A DNA stretch of 64,000 nt from an uncultured Prevotella sp. (GTDB lineage: Bacteria; Bacteroidota; Bacteroidia; Bacteroidales; Bacteroidaceae): the NCBI GenBank assembly GCA_900550365.1, contig URRR01000012.1, positions 8,317-72,316 on the forward strand, in the 5' to 3' direction. Below, piece by piece: positions 40,842-49,571 of the stretch. Each line of letters begins with the position of its first letter. Position 1 is the first letter of the stretch. The notes below the pieces were generated by a model. It saw nothing but the letters and a program-made list of their open reading frames with translations. It made no database searches and was not told the DNA's origin. The translations under genes and the position numbers were made by a program.

Positions 40842-41486
40842 CTAACAAATTTTAAAACACTTTCCATTCCATTTAAAGGTTTTTTGCCTTATCAGGGCTT
40901 TTATACTGTCATAATCGTCTTTTGACATGAGTGGAATGTTGAGGCTGAATGTTATTGCGTTTTCATCTTTTGAGATGTCAGCGCTGATTATAACTGGTTC
41001 AATGCTTCTTTTGAGTTCCTCATACTCGTCTACCGTCATTGTGTCAGTTTCAAAATACGCGAGCAGAGAATCTGCGTTGTTGCTGAGTGACAGGTTGAAG
41101 TCTGACGCGATAGGGCTCCAGGTTGTTGAGTAAAATCTTATTTCGCTGTCAGGCACAGGCTTCGTCACCGTTTTCAGTAAACATACAATCTGTGTGGAGT
41201 CGTTTAATGGCAGAAGTTTTATCTGCAGTCTTGCTGCTTCATTTAGATCAATCTGGGCGAAGCTATTGTTAGCGGTGAATATGCGCGTTGTTCCGTTGAG
41301 CGAGTTCTTTATTTCAATTGTGTCTTGAACTCCGGCAAACTCGTTGATTTCCTTTCTTTGGTCATCGTCAATATATGGAAGAATCTCTTGCGGGATAGTT
41401 TTGATAATATCAGTCACAGTGGTTTGCGCCATGACCTGTGCAATTCCGAGCAATAATAATGTTGCTATTAATACGGTTTTTCTCAT
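40842..41486 (-). CDS. Secreted DUF3256 family protein
   Basis: The 214-residue protein has a signal peptide (TVLIATLLLLGIAQVMAQT). The mature part reads TDIIKTIPQEILPYIDDDQR near residue 25 and EINEFAGVQDTIEIKNSL, followed by beta-strands and a C-terminal KTFKWNGKCFKIC. This matches my recollection of DUF3256, a Bacteroidales family of unknown function. It is probably periplasmic. It lies 44 bp after paaK on the same strand and could share its transcript. Confidence 0.75.
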   Translation of the reverse strand: MRKTVLIATLLLLGIAQVMAQTTVTDIIKTIPQEILPYIDDDQRKEINEFAGVQDTIEIKNSLNGTTRIFTANNSFAQIDLNEAARLQIKLLPLNDSTQIVCLLKTVTKPVPDSEIRFYSTTWSPIASDFNLSLSNNADSLLAYFETDTMTVDEYEELKRSIEPVIISADISKDENAITFSLNIPLMSKDDYDSIKALIRQKTFKWNGKCFKIC

Positions 41487-41530
41487 TTTATGTCAATATA
41501 TATATTATTGTCAATAACTATTACTTATTA

Positions 41531-42838
41531 TTATTTCCGCCCTTCGCGGCGGTCGTTTACGCGCACAGCCTTGCCGTCACTTGTAGGTATTGAACCTTTG
41601 TTAACGAGACGGACTTTAGGAGTAAGCAATATCTCGTCTTTCAGTGCACGCTGTATGTTTTTTGTCAGTTTCTGCAGTTCCGGGTACACGTCTGTCGGCA
41701 TGTCGTCAAGTTCTACGTCAACGGTCATTATGTCGTTGTCGTCAACGGTGTCGAGAGTTATCAGATAATTGCTGCCCAATCCGGGGAATTGAGCCAGTAT
41801 CTTCTCGACCTGCATGGGGAATACGTTGACGCCCTTGATGATGAACATGTCATCTGTGCGCCCTATTATGCGGTCAATGCGGCGGTGAGTGCGCCCGCAG
41901 GCACATTGTCCAGGGATTATTCTTGTAAGGTCGCGTGTGCGGTAACGCAGTATCGGCATCATCGTGCGGTCAAGAGTTGTGAGCACCATCTCGCCGTATT
42001 CGCCGTCAGGTACAGGCTCAAGAGTATCAGGGTTGACGATTTCTACTATGTAATTATCCTCCCAAAGGTGCATGCCGTTTTGCAGTTTGCACTCAAAGGC
42101 CACGCCGGGGCCGTTCATCTCAGTCATTCCGAAGCTGTTGTACGCTTTCACTCCGAGCAGTCTTTCGATGCGTCTTCGCTGTTCGTCAGTGTGCGGCTCG
42201 GCTCCGATGAACAGTGTATGCAGCTTGGTATCGTGAGGGTCAATCCCTTCTTCGCGGAACACTTCGGCCAGTCTTACTGCGTAACTGGGTATGGCGTGCA
42301 GGCAAGTCGTGCCGAAATCGCGTATGAACATTATCTGCCTTTTGCTGTTTCCGGCAGCAGCGGGAACAGTCGTCGCGCCCAGTTTTTCGGCTCCGTACTG
42401 AAAGCCAAGTCCTCCGGTGAACATTCCGTAGCCCGAACTGTTCTGGAAAACGTCAGTGTCACGGCATCCCACCATGTACATATTGCGGGCTATCATGTTG
42501 GCCCACGAGTCAATGTCATGGCGCGAGTACACCACTACCGTCGGATGTCCGGTCGTGCCGCTTGATGAATGTATGCGTATGGCATCTTTCATATTGCCGG
42601 CTACAAGGCCGAAAGGATAGTTGTCTCTGAGGTCCTGTTTGGTCGTAAACGGGATTTTCCTTATGTCGTCTACAGTTTCTATAGATTCGGGAGTTATGCC
42701 AAGCCGGCCGAGCCTTGCCCCGTAAAAGGGGGAGTTCATAGCCGTCATGATAGTCTGTTTTAGTTTCTCGGCTTGCAGCTTTCTGAGCTTCTCACGTGGC
42801 ATGGTTTCTATTTCCGGTTGCCAATATTCTCCGTTCAT
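41531..42838 (-). CDS. paaK: Phenylacetate-CoA ligase
   Basis: This adenylate-forming enzyme of 435 residues activates phenylacetate or another aryl acid with CoA. It has the PaaK-specific start (MPREKLRKLQAEKLKQT), the AMP-binding loop HSSSGTTGHPTVVVYSR near residue 90, YNSFGMTEMNGPGVAFEC near 235 and the hinge-region RIIGRTDDMFIIKGVNVFP near 330. Short ligases of this kind in Bacteroidota often occur near indolepyruvate oxidoreductase genes, but none is here. The physiological acid is not known. No full promoter is seen; TAATATTG (minus strand, 42883-42876) is one base off the -7 consensus. Confidence 0.92.
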   Translation of the reverse strand: MNGEYWQPEIETMPREKLRKLQAEKLKQTIMTAMNSPFYGARLGRLGITPESIETVDDIRKIPFTTKQDLRDNYPFGLVAGNMKDAIRIHSSSGTTGHPTVVVYSRHDIDSWANMIARNMYMVGCRDTDVFQNSSGYGMFTGGLGFQYGAEKLGATTVPAAAGNSKRQIMFIRDFGTTCLHAIPSYAVRLAEVFREEGIDPHDTKLHTLFIGAEPHTDEQRRRIERLLGVKAYNSFGMTEMNGPGVAFECKLQNGMHLWEDNYIVEIVNPDTLEPVPDGEYGEMVLTTLDRTMMPILRYRTRDLTRIIPGQCACGRTHRRIDRIIGRTDDMFIIKGVNVFPMQVEKILAQFPGLGSNYLITLDTVDDNDIMTVDVELDDMPTDVYPELQKLTKNIQRALKDEILLTPKVRLVNKGSIPTSDGKAVRVNDRREGRK

Positions 42839-43151
42839 GCTGTTTGTCCTTTCTTTTTGTTGTTTTTTCAGCTTGCAATATTACACTTTTATTTCGACAT
42901 TACCAATTAAATTGAACATAATTTATCCATATGCACAAGAATTATGAATTGTTGAAATAATGTTAAACGTAGCAGTGGACATTTCATTACTTAACGCGCC
43001 GTAAAGCCCCTTGCCGGAAAAAATAATGCTGGCGGCCGAAATAAGGCGGGAAATAAGCGTGTTGTGCAAATGCTTGTAATACAGCATGTTACATATTCCG
43101 GCTGTTCTGATATATGTTTTTTATAAGGAATATTCCGGCTGTTTCTGTATA

Positions 43152-43276
43152 AAAAGGCTGCTTTTTGTTCTTCAATATGCCATGTTTTGCTTTGCGATTG
43201 ACCGTTAACGGCTATGTAAAAGACCGTCAACAGTGTTCCGACAGGCCGTTAAGAGTATTTGTGAGAGCCGTCGCCG
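43152..43276. repeat. 22-bp phased repeat cluster, 6 units
   Basis: Cores at 43152 (AAAAGGCTGCTTTTT), 43174 (AATATGCCATGTTTT), 43196 (GATTGACCGTTAACG), 43218 (AAAAGACCGTCAACA), 43240 (GACAGGCCGTTAAGA) and 43262 (TGAGAGCCGTCGCCG). Spacers are GTTCTTC, GCTTTGC, GCTATGT, GTGTTCC and GTATTTG. The arms have diverged but the central CCGT and the 22-bp phase remain. Confidence 0.85.
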
Positions 43277-43623
43277 TTGTCGTAAGTGGCGTTTTAATGT
43301 GTTTTGATTTCTATTTCGTGAAAATTAAATGTAAAGGAAATGGAAAAATAAAGAATGTCTCTATTCTTAAAAATGGTTAACGGTCGGGCGGTTGGTTAGG
43401 TTTTGGCACGATAATGCTCTGTCCGTGAAAGCCCTTTGTTGCGTAACGTATATATGGCTGATACATTTCCATTTACATCCGCTAAAACGGCGGATGAACC
43501 GTATTGTAATGTATTCCATGACGATTTGCCACAACTTTTTATCTCATTGCTGTTATATGATACAAATTGAAAGGAATATCGTGCCACTTTGCAAAGATTA
43601 TTAATTTTATCGGTAAAAGATGA

Positions 43624-43653
43624 TTGCTAATCCGAAGTTTTTAGCTAATTTTG
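43624..43653 (+). promoter_or_regulatory. Promoter of purU and probably the his genes
   Basis: TTG at 43624-43626, 19 bp, then TAATTTTG at 43646-43653. A start near 43659 gives a leader of about 104 nt, long for this window. Confidence 0.75.
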
Positions 43654-43762
43654 CAGATGATTATGCGCTAAAGGCTTATCGCCTGTGTAAAGGCATGCCC
43701 GAAGCCATGAGTAGACTTTGCGTTATATATTATAAAAAGGTAAAGAAACAGATAAATAGCCA

Positions 43763-44626
43763 ATGAAACCAACCGCAATATTGCTGCTCCATTGTCCTGA
43801 CCGTCAGGGCATAATAACCGAGGTTACAAGGTTTATTACCGACAATAACGGTAACATCGTTTACCTTGACCAGTATGTAGATCGTCAGGACGGTATGTTC
43901 TTCATGCGCATTGAATGGGAACTTGACGGATTTATAATACCCCGCGAGAAGCTGAAAGAATATATCCAGACACTTTACGCCACAAGATATGAAATGACTT
44001 TCAACTTGTATTTCAATGACGTAAAGCCACGCATGGCCATATTCGTGAGCAAGATGAGCCATTGCCTGTATGACCTTCTGGCGCGTTACAAGGCCGGTGA
44101 GTGGAACGTAGAGATTCCGTGTATCGTAAGTAATCACGAAGACCTGCGCTATGTGGCCGAGCAGTTCGGCATTCCTTACTATGTATGGTCTATAAAGAAA
44201 GACCATTCAAACAAGGCCGAGGTGGAGCAGGCCGAAATGGAACTGCTCAAGAAGGAGAAGGTTACTTTCATTGTGCTTGCCCGCTATATGCAGATAATAA
44301 GCGAGAAACTGATAAGTGCATACCCGCATCATATAATCAATATTCACCACTCGTTCCTGCCCGCGTTCATAGGTGCGAAGCCCTATCATCAGGCATGGGA
44401 GCGCGGCGTTAAGATTGTGGGAGCGACAAGTCATTATGTAACAATGGAGCTTGACGCCGGGCCTATAATCGAGCAAGACGTCGTAAGAATAACCCACAAG
44501 GATACTCCCGAGAGCCTTGTGCTGAAAGGACGCGACTTGGAGAAGATTGTGCTGAGCCGCGCCGTGACGAAGCATATCGAGCGTAAGATACTGACTTACA
44601 ACAACAAGACGATAATATTCAGCTAA
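43763..44626 (+). CDS. purU: Formyltetrahydrofolate deformylase
   Basis: PurU hydrolyses 10-formyl-THF to formate and THF, feeding formate to PurT and balancing the folate pool. The 287 residues contain an N-terminal ACT domain (ILLLHCPDRQGIITEVTRFI) and a formyltransferase-fold catalytic domain. The catalytic set appears as INIHHSFLPAFIGAKPY (Asn and His) near residue 200 and the Asp in TMELDAGPIIEQDVVRI. It heads a run with hisH, hisA, hisF and hisIE; the gap to hisH is 49 bp with no promoter, so they may be co-transcribed. Histidine synthesis releases AICAR, which needs 10-formyl-THF, which could explain the link. Confidence 0.95.
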   Translation: MKPTAILLLHCPDRQGIITEVTRFITDNNGNIVYLDQYVDRQDGMFFMRIEWELDGFIIPREKLKEYIQTLYATRYEMTFNLYFNDVKPRMAIFVSKMSHCLYDLLARYKAGEWNVEIPCIVSNHEDLRYVAEQFGIPYYVWSIKKDHSNKAEVEQAEMELLKKEKVTFIVLARYMQIISEKLISAYPHHIINIHHSFLPAFIGAKPYHQAWERGVKIVGATSHYVTMELDAGPIIEQDVVRITHKDTPESLVLKGRDLEKIVLSRAVTKHIERKILTYNNKTIIFS

Positions 44627-44675
44627 AACAGACTTTGCACGGCAGACCGATGTCTGCCGGCTAGTAAAATGAGAG

Positions 44676-45272
44676 ATGAACGTAGCAGTTGTAAAATATA
44701 ACGCGGGCAACGTTTATAGCGTTGTCAATGCCCTGCGCCGGTTGGGCGTAGAGCCTGTGCTGACAGACGATGCGGGATTAATCCGTGCGGCAGACAGAGT
44801 GATATTTCCCGGTCAGGGAGAGGCGGGCGGAGCCATGAGGTATTTGCGTGAGCACGGACTCGACAGCGTGATAAAGAGTCTGCGCCAACCAGTCCTGGGC
44901 ATCTGCATAGGGCAGCAACTGCTGTGCCGCCATTCGGAAGAAGGCGACACTGACTGCCTCGGAGTGTTTGACGTTGACGTAAAGAGATTCCGTCCTGAGC
45001 GGCATGAGGACAAGGTGCCCGCCATGGGGTGGAATTCGCTTTATGACCTTAACTCTCCTTTGTTTAAAGGTCTGCCCTCTGAAGGCGCATACGTCTACTT
45101 CGTTCACAGTTATTACGTGCCTGTATGTGATTACACAGCTGCAAAGGCAGACTATGTTCTGCCGTACAGCGCGGCTATAAGCAAGGACAACTTCCACGCG
45201 ACACAGTTCCATCCCGAGAAGAGCGGACGCGTGGGCGAGACTATTCTGAGGAACTTTCTCGAGATAGAATGA
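44676..45272 (+). CDS. hisH: Imidazole glycerol phosphate synthase, glutaminase subunit
   Basis: HisH hydrolyses glutamine and channels ammonia to HisF. The 198-residue class I amidotransferase has the nucleophile Cys in VLGICIGQQLLCRHSEE near residue 77 and the His-Glu pair in ATQFHPEKSGRVGE near 180. VIFPGQGEAGGAMRYL near 44 is the oxyanion-strand region. It is the first of four adjacent his genes. Confidence 0.95.
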   Translation: MNVAVVKYNAGNVYSVVNALRRLGVEPVLTDDAGLIRAADRVIFPGQGEAGGAMRYLREHGLDSVIKSLRQPVLGICIGQQLLCRHSEEGDTDCLGVFDVDVKRFRPERHEDKVPAMGWNSLYDLNSPLFKGLPSEGAYVYFVHSYYVPVCDYTAAKADYVLPYSAAISKDNFHATQFHPEKSGRVGETILRNFLEIE

Positions 45273-45303
45273 CGGCAGGCAAGGCTCTGTTTGCGACGGG
45301 ATA

Positions 45304-45339
45304 AACCGTAAGACCGTAAAACCTGACAACCAGAAACCG
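45304..45339. repeat. Short 8-bp phased repeat before hisA
   Basis: AACCGTAA, GACCGTAA, AACCTGAC, AACCAGAA stand in 8-bp steps (CC at 45306, 45314, 45322 and 45330), then AACCG. The units resemble the right block at 472-555. Only one orientation is present. Confidence 0.6.
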
Positions 45340-46056
45340 ATGATTGAACTTATACCAGCAATAGATATAATCGACGGTAAATGCGTAAGGCTAACCCGTG
45401 GCGACTATTCAGCAAAGACTGTTTACTGCGACTCGCCGGCAGACATGGCGCAGATGTTCGAGTCATATGGCTACAAGCGTCTGCACGTAGTTGACCTCGA
45501 CGGCGCCAAGTCCAAGCATGTTGTCAATTTAGACGTGCTCAAGAGCATTGTAGAACGTACAAATCTTATCGTGGATTTCGGCGGAGGCATCAAGACGGAT
45601 GACGATATCCGCAAGGTGTTCGATTGCGGAGCCGCAATGGTTACGGTAGGTTCGGTTGCCGTGACCAATAAAGACATGTTTTCCGGTTGGCTCACAACGT
45701 TCGGTCCTGAGCGCATAATTCTTGGCGCTGATGTCAGAGATGGCATGGTAAGCATCAACGGATGGCAGGAGGATACGGCCGAAGATATAGTCGGATTTCT
45801 TGATTATTATGTGGAAAAGGGCATAAGAAATGTGCTCTGTACAGACATTTCAAAAGACGGAACGCTGGCAGGGCCGGCTTTCAGCCTGTACAGGAAGATA
45901 CTTGATGCGTTTCCTGGAATAAATCTGATAGCCAGTGGCGGCGTGTCATGCGAGAGCGACATCAGTCGTCTTGAACATGAAGGTGTGCCGGCCGTTGTGT
46001 TCGGCAAGGCCATATATGAAGGCAAAGTGGATTTGCGTACTTTAATAAACAGATGA
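45340..46056 (+). CDS. hisA: ProFAR isomerase HisA
   Basis: HisA catalyses the Amadori rearrangement of ProFAR to PRFAR. The 238-residue TIM barrel starts with IPAIDIIDGKCVRLTRGDY, which carries the catalytic Asp. It has the second Asp in LCTDISKDGTLAGPAF near residue 170 and phosphate loops DFGGGIKTDDDIRK and IASGGVSCESD. hisF follows 1 bp after the stop. Confidence 0.95.
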   Translation: MIELIPAIDIIDGKCVRLTRGDYSAKTVYCDSPADMAQMFESYGYKRLHVVDLDGAKSKHVVNLDVLKSIVERTNLIVDFGGGIKTDDDIRKVFDCGAAMVTVGSVAVTNKDMFSGWLTTFGPERIILGADVRDGMVSINGWQEDTAEDIVGFLDYYVEKGIRNVLCTDISKDGTLAGPAFSLYRKILDAFPGINLIASGGVSCESDISRLEHEGVPAVVFGKAIYEGKVDLRTLINR

Positions 46057-46057
46057 T

Positions 46058-46825
46058 ATGACAGCAGGACTTGCTAAAAGAATAATCCCCTGTCTTGACG
46101 TAAAAGACGGACAGACGGTCAAGGGAACCAACTTTGTCAACCTGAGACAGGCCGGTGACCCCGTAGCGCTCGGCAAGGCTTATAGTAACGCCGGAGCAGA
46201 TGAGCTGGTGTTTCTTGACATAACGGCAAGTGCTGAGGGCCGTAAGACGTTTACAGAAATGGTTACCCGCGTAGCCCGTGAGATAAACATTCCTTTTACC
46301 GTAGGCGGCGGAATCAATGACATATCAGATGTGGAGCGGCAGCTTGCGGCCGGAGCTGACAAAGTGAGCATTAACAGTGCGGCGTTACGCAGGCCGGCAT
46401 TGATAGATGAGATAGCAGGCCGTTTCGGCTCACAGGTGTGCGTATGCGCCATTGACGCCAAGTGTGTCGACGGACGATGGACATGTTATCTGAACGGCGG
46501 ACGTGTCCCGACTGACCGTGACTTGTTTGAATGGGCTAAAGAAGTTGAGGCCCGTGGTGCTGGAGAGATACTGTTCACAAGTATGAATCATGACGGTGTG
46601 AAGTGTGGTTACGCCAATGAAGCTTTGGCGCGGCTGGCCGATGAGCTGGGAATACCTGTGATAGCGAGCGGCGGAGCCGGTAAGCGTGAGCATTTCAGAG
46701 ATGCGTTTACACTTGGAAAGGCTGACGCTGCATTGGCGGCAAGCGTGTTCCATTTCGGTGAAATAAAGATAAATGAGCTTAAACAATATCTTCATTCAGA
46801 AGGCATAAATGTAAGGCTTTCATGA
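46058..46825 (+). CDS. hisF: Imidazole glycerol phosphate synthase, cyclase subunit
   Basis: HisF makes IGP and AICAR from PRFAR using ammonia from HisH. The 255-residue TIM barrel has the first catalytic Asp in RIIPCLDVKDGQTVKGTNF near residue 12 and the second in CVCAIDAKCVDGRW near 130. The phosphate loops FTVGGGINDISDVE and VIASGGAGKREHFRDAF are standard. Confidence 0.96.
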   Translation: MTAGLAKRIIPCLDVKDGQTVKGTNFVNLRQAGDPVALGKAYSNAGADELVFLDITASAEGRKTFTEMVTRVAREINIPFTVGGGINDISDVERQLAAGADKVSINSAALRRPALIDEIAGRFGSQVCVCAIDAKCVDGRWTCYLNGGRVPTDRDLFEWAKEVEARGAGEILFTSMNHDGVKCGYANEALARLADELGIPVIASGGAGKREHFRDAFTLGKADAALAASVFHFGEIKINELKQYLHSEGINVRLS

Positions 46826-46873
46826 ATTTAGCATAATGTAAGTAATAAATAAATTAATGAGCGGAGAACTGAA

Positions 46874-47488
46874 ATGAATATAGATTTTGATAAAATGAAC
46901 GGTCTTGTGCCGGCGATAATCCAGGACGACAAGACGCAGAAGGTGCTGATGCTCGGTTTTATGAACGAGGAGGCTTACCGCAAGACCGTAGAGACCGGCA
47001 AGGTTACTTTTTACAGCCGCAGCCGCAAGTGCCTTTGGACAAAGGGTGAGACTTCAGGCAATTATCTGAACGTAGTAGAGATAAAGAATGACTGTGACTG
47101 TGACACCTTGTTAATCAAGGCCAATCCTGCCGGTCCGGTGTGTCACACGGGAGCTGATACGTGTTGGGGTGAGGATAATACGTCCAATCCGTTGCAGTTC
47201 CTTTCTTCTCTTCAGGACTTTATAGAAAAACGCCATGAAGAGATGCCGGAGGGGTCTTATACCACGAGTCTGTTTAAAGACGGAATAAACCGCATGGCAC
47301 AGAAGGTGGGCGAGGAGGCTCTTGAGACTGTTATTGAAGCTGTGAACGGCAGCAATGACCGGTTGGTCTACGAGGCGTCAGACATGTTTTATCATCTTAT
47401 AGTGCTGCTTACGGAGAAAGGCATACGTATTGAGAGAATAGCTGAAGAACTGCGCGACCGCCATGAGCCGGGCTGGCACAAACATTAA
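46874..47488 (+). CDS. hisIE: Bifunctional PRA-CH / PRA-PH (HisIE)
   Basis: This fusion catalyses two early steps of histidine synthesis. The N-terminal HisI half (residues 1-105) has DCDCDTLLIKANPAGPVCHT with the metal-binding cysteines and Asp residues and TFYSRSRKCLWTKGETSGN. The C-terminal HisE half (110-204) has RMAQKVGEEALETVIEA, a metal-binding helical motif. Length (204) is normal for the fusion. ftsE follows on the same strand. Confidence 0.95.
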   Translation: MNIDFDKMNGLVPAIIQDDKTQKVLMLGFMNEEAYRKTVETGKVTFYSRSRKCLWTKGETSGNYLNVVEIKNDCDCDTLLIKANPAGPVCHTGADTCWGEDNTSNPLQFLSSLQDFIEKRHEEMPEGSYTTSLFKDGINRMAQKVGEEALETVIEAVNGSNDRLVYEASDMFYHLIVLLTEKGIRIERIAEELRDRHEPGWHKH

Positions 47489-47509
47489 CAGGTGAAAACG
47501 AGTGGTATC

Positions 47510-48211
47510 ATGTTTATAGAATATAAAGGCGTAAATATTTATCAGGAAGACGTTTGTGTGCTCAGCAACGTTGATTTTCATGTAGATGAGGGTGAGTTTA
47601 TTTATATAATAGGCCACGTCGGGTCAGGTAAAAGCAGTCTGCTGAAGACATTTTATTGTGAACTTGACCTGCATGAAGGAGAAAAAGCAGTCGTGCTGGA
47701 ACGTAATTTGCTGAAGATAAAACGTAAGGAAGTGCCGGCTCTTCGTAAGGAACTGGGCATAATATTCCAGGATTTCCAGCTTTTACACGACCGTAGTGTC
47801 TGTAAAAATCTGCAGTTTGTGCTGCGTGCTACGGGCTGGAAGAAGAAAACTGAAATCAATGAGCGTATTGACGAGGTGCTTGAGGCCGTAGGGATGCAGG
47901 ACAAGAAGCTGAAAATGCCTTATGAACTGTCTGGCGGAGAGCAGCAGCGTATAGCCATTGCACGGGCTATCCTGAACAAACCTAAGATGATAATAGCCGA
48001 CGAGCCTACCGGCAACCTTGACCCTGAGACTGCCGACAATATTGTAAGCCTGCTTAAGCAGATAAGTCTTACTGGCGCAGCTGTCGTGATGTCAACACAT
48101 AACATACCGATGCTTGACAAATATCCGGGCATAGTATATCAGTGTAAGGACGGTGCGATAAGCGACGTTACAGAACAGTATAACAAGATAAGTCTTGTGA
48201 GTGAAGAATAA
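47510..48211 (+). CDS. ftsE: FtsE-like ABC-transporter ATPase
   Basis: FtsE with the membrane protein FtsX regulates septal peptidoglycan hydrolases during division. The ATG at 47510 is preferred over a GTG at 47492. The product has 233 residues. Walker A is IIGHVGSGKSSLLKTFY near residue 32, with His at the second position. The Q-loop is GIIFQDFQLLHDRSV, the signature YELSGGEQQRIAIARAIL, Walker B MIIADEPTGNLDPET and the H-loop STHNIPML. FtsX is not adjacent. The gene sits between his and lys genes, so expression may follow theirs. Confidence 0.85.
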   Translation: MFIEYKGVNIYQEDVCVLSNVDFHVDEGEFIYIIGHVGSGKSSLLKTFYCELDLHEGEKAVVLERNLLKIKRKEVPALRKELGIIFQDFQLLHDRSVCKNLQFVLRATGWKKKTEINERIDEVLEAVGMQDKKLKMPYELSGGEQQRIAIARAILNKPKMIIADEPTGNLDPETADNIVSLLKQISLTGAAVVMSTHNIPMLDKYPGIVYQCKDGAISDVTEQYNKISLVSEE

Positions 48212-48238
48212 AAATAAACAAAAATAAATACAGGAAAT

Positions 48239-49558
48239 ATGAAAGTGATGAAATTCGGAGGAACCTCTGTGGGTTCTCCTGAGCGCATGAAAGACGTAGC
48301 ATCGTTGATAACAAGGAGCGGCGAGCCTGTACTGGTAGTTCTGTCTGCCATGTCAGGAACGACTAACTCATTGATAGAGATATCTGATTATCTGTATAAG
48401 AAGAATCCGGAAGGGGCAAATGATGTAATTAATCGCCTCGAGAAGAAATACATGGGACACGTTGACGAGCTGTACTCAACAGATGAATGGAGATGTGAAA
48501 CACGCAAGTTCCTTCGCAGTGAATTTGATTACCTACGTTCGTTCACTAAAGATCTTTTTACGAGTTTCGAGGAAAAGAGCATCGTTGCGCAGGGAGAGAT
48601 TATGAGTACCAACATGGTTACCAATTATCTGAAGGAATGTGGTGTCAACGCGACCTTGTTGTCGGCTCTTGATTATATGCGTACAGACAAGAACGCCGAG
48701 CCAGACTCCGGATACATCAAGGAAAAACTGACCAAACTGCTTGAGCAGAATCCAGGTTATGATGTTTATATCACGCAGGGCTTTATCTGCCGTAATGCTT
48801 ATGGAGAGATTGACAACCTGCAGCGTGGAGGCAGTGATTATACTGCCTCGCTGATAGGTGCTGCCATTAATGCTGAGGAAATCCAGATATGGACAGACAT
48901 TGACGGTATGCACAACAACGACCCGAGAGTAGTTGACAAGACAGAGGCCGTGCGCCAGTTGCATTTCGAGGAGGCAGCCGAGCTGGCTTACTTTGGAGCC
49001 AAGATACTTCATCCTACATGTGTACAGCCGGCCAAGTTTGCCGGTATTCCTGTACGCCTGCTGAACACAATGGACCCGACTGCCCCCGGAACAATAATCA
49101 ACAATGAGATTGTTCCCGGCAAAATAAAGGCTGTTGCGGCAAAGGACAATATCATAGCAATCAAGATAAAGAGCAGCCGTATGTTGCTGGCAACCGGTTT
49201 CTTGCGTAAAGTTTTTGAGATATTCGAGAGCTATCAGACACCTATCGACATGATTGCTACAAGTGAGGTGGGTGTGTCAATGAGTATAGATAATGATGCT
49301 CATCTTGCTGACATTGTGGCAGAGCTGAAGAAATATGGCACAGTGACGGTTGACCGTGACATGTGTATAATATGTGTTGTGGGTGACCTTGACTGGAGCA
49401 ACATAGGCTTTGAGACTTTGGCTACTGACGCCATGAAGGACATTCCTGTGCGTATGATTTCATATGGCGGCAGCAATTACAACATCTCGTTCCTTGTCAG
49501 GGAGTCAGACAAGAAGCGTGCTTTGCAAAGTTTGAGCGATACATTGTTTAATAAGTAA
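48239..49558 (+). CDS. lysC: Aspartate kinase
   Basis: LysC phosphorylates aspartate at the entry to lysine, DAP, threonine and methionine synthesis. The 439-residue monofunctional enzyme has the kinase start KVMKFGGTSVGSPERM, FITQGFICRN, GRGGSDYTAS-like LQRGGSDYTASLIG and VTIWTDIDG-like QIWTDIDGMHNNDPRVV. Two ACT domains cover the C-terminal 150 residues (DMIATSEVGVSMSID; VRMISYGGSNYNISFLV), which would allow feedback by lysine or threonine. lysA follows 13 bp later. The leader is A-rich with no Shine-Dalgarno. Confidence 0.95.
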   Translation: MKVMKFGGTSVGSPERMKDVASLITRSGEPVLVVLSAMSGTTNSLIEISDYLYKKNPEGANDVINRLEKKYMGHVDELYSTDEWRCETRKFLRSEFDYLRSFTKDLFTSFEEKSIVAQGEIMSTNMVTNYLKECGVNATLLSALDYMRTDKNAEPDSGYIKEKLTKLLEQNPGYDVYITQGFICRNAYGEIDNLQRGGSDYTASLIGAAINAEEIQIWTDIDGMHNNDPRVVDKTEAVRQLHFEEAAELAYFGAKILHPTCVQPAKFAGIPVRLLNTMDPTAPGTIINNEIVPGKIKAVAAKDNIIAIKIKSSRMLLATGFLRKVFEIFESYQTPIDMIATSEVGVSMSIDNDAHLADIVAELKKYGTVTVDRDMCIICVVGDLDWSNIGFETLATDAMKDIPVRMISYGGSNYNISFLVRESDKKRALQSLSDTLFNK

Positions 49559-49571
49559 AACAACAGCTAAG

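Larger units (their letters stand above)
42839..43762. other. Divergent intergenic region between paaK and purU
   Basis: This 924-bp gap is the longest in the window. It holds the largest 22-bp repeat cluster (43152-43276) and the purU promoter (43624-43653) with a leader of about 100 nt. Other parts (42890-43140, 43280-43600) show no recognised gene or RNA. Frames of 60-79 codons occur on both strands but lack starts with promoter support or protein-like composition. Confidence 0.7.

Noticed and set aside
43165..43380. 71-codon frame in the paaK-purU gap
   Set aside because: It consists largely of the six-unit repeat cluster, whose 22-bp phase shifts frame at each unit, with no promoter or known motif.
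43654..43762. Possible riboswitch in the purU leader
   Set aside because: The leader of about 104 nt shows only short unstable stems and none of the conserved boxes of purine, THF, SAM or PRPP riboswitches that I would recognise.
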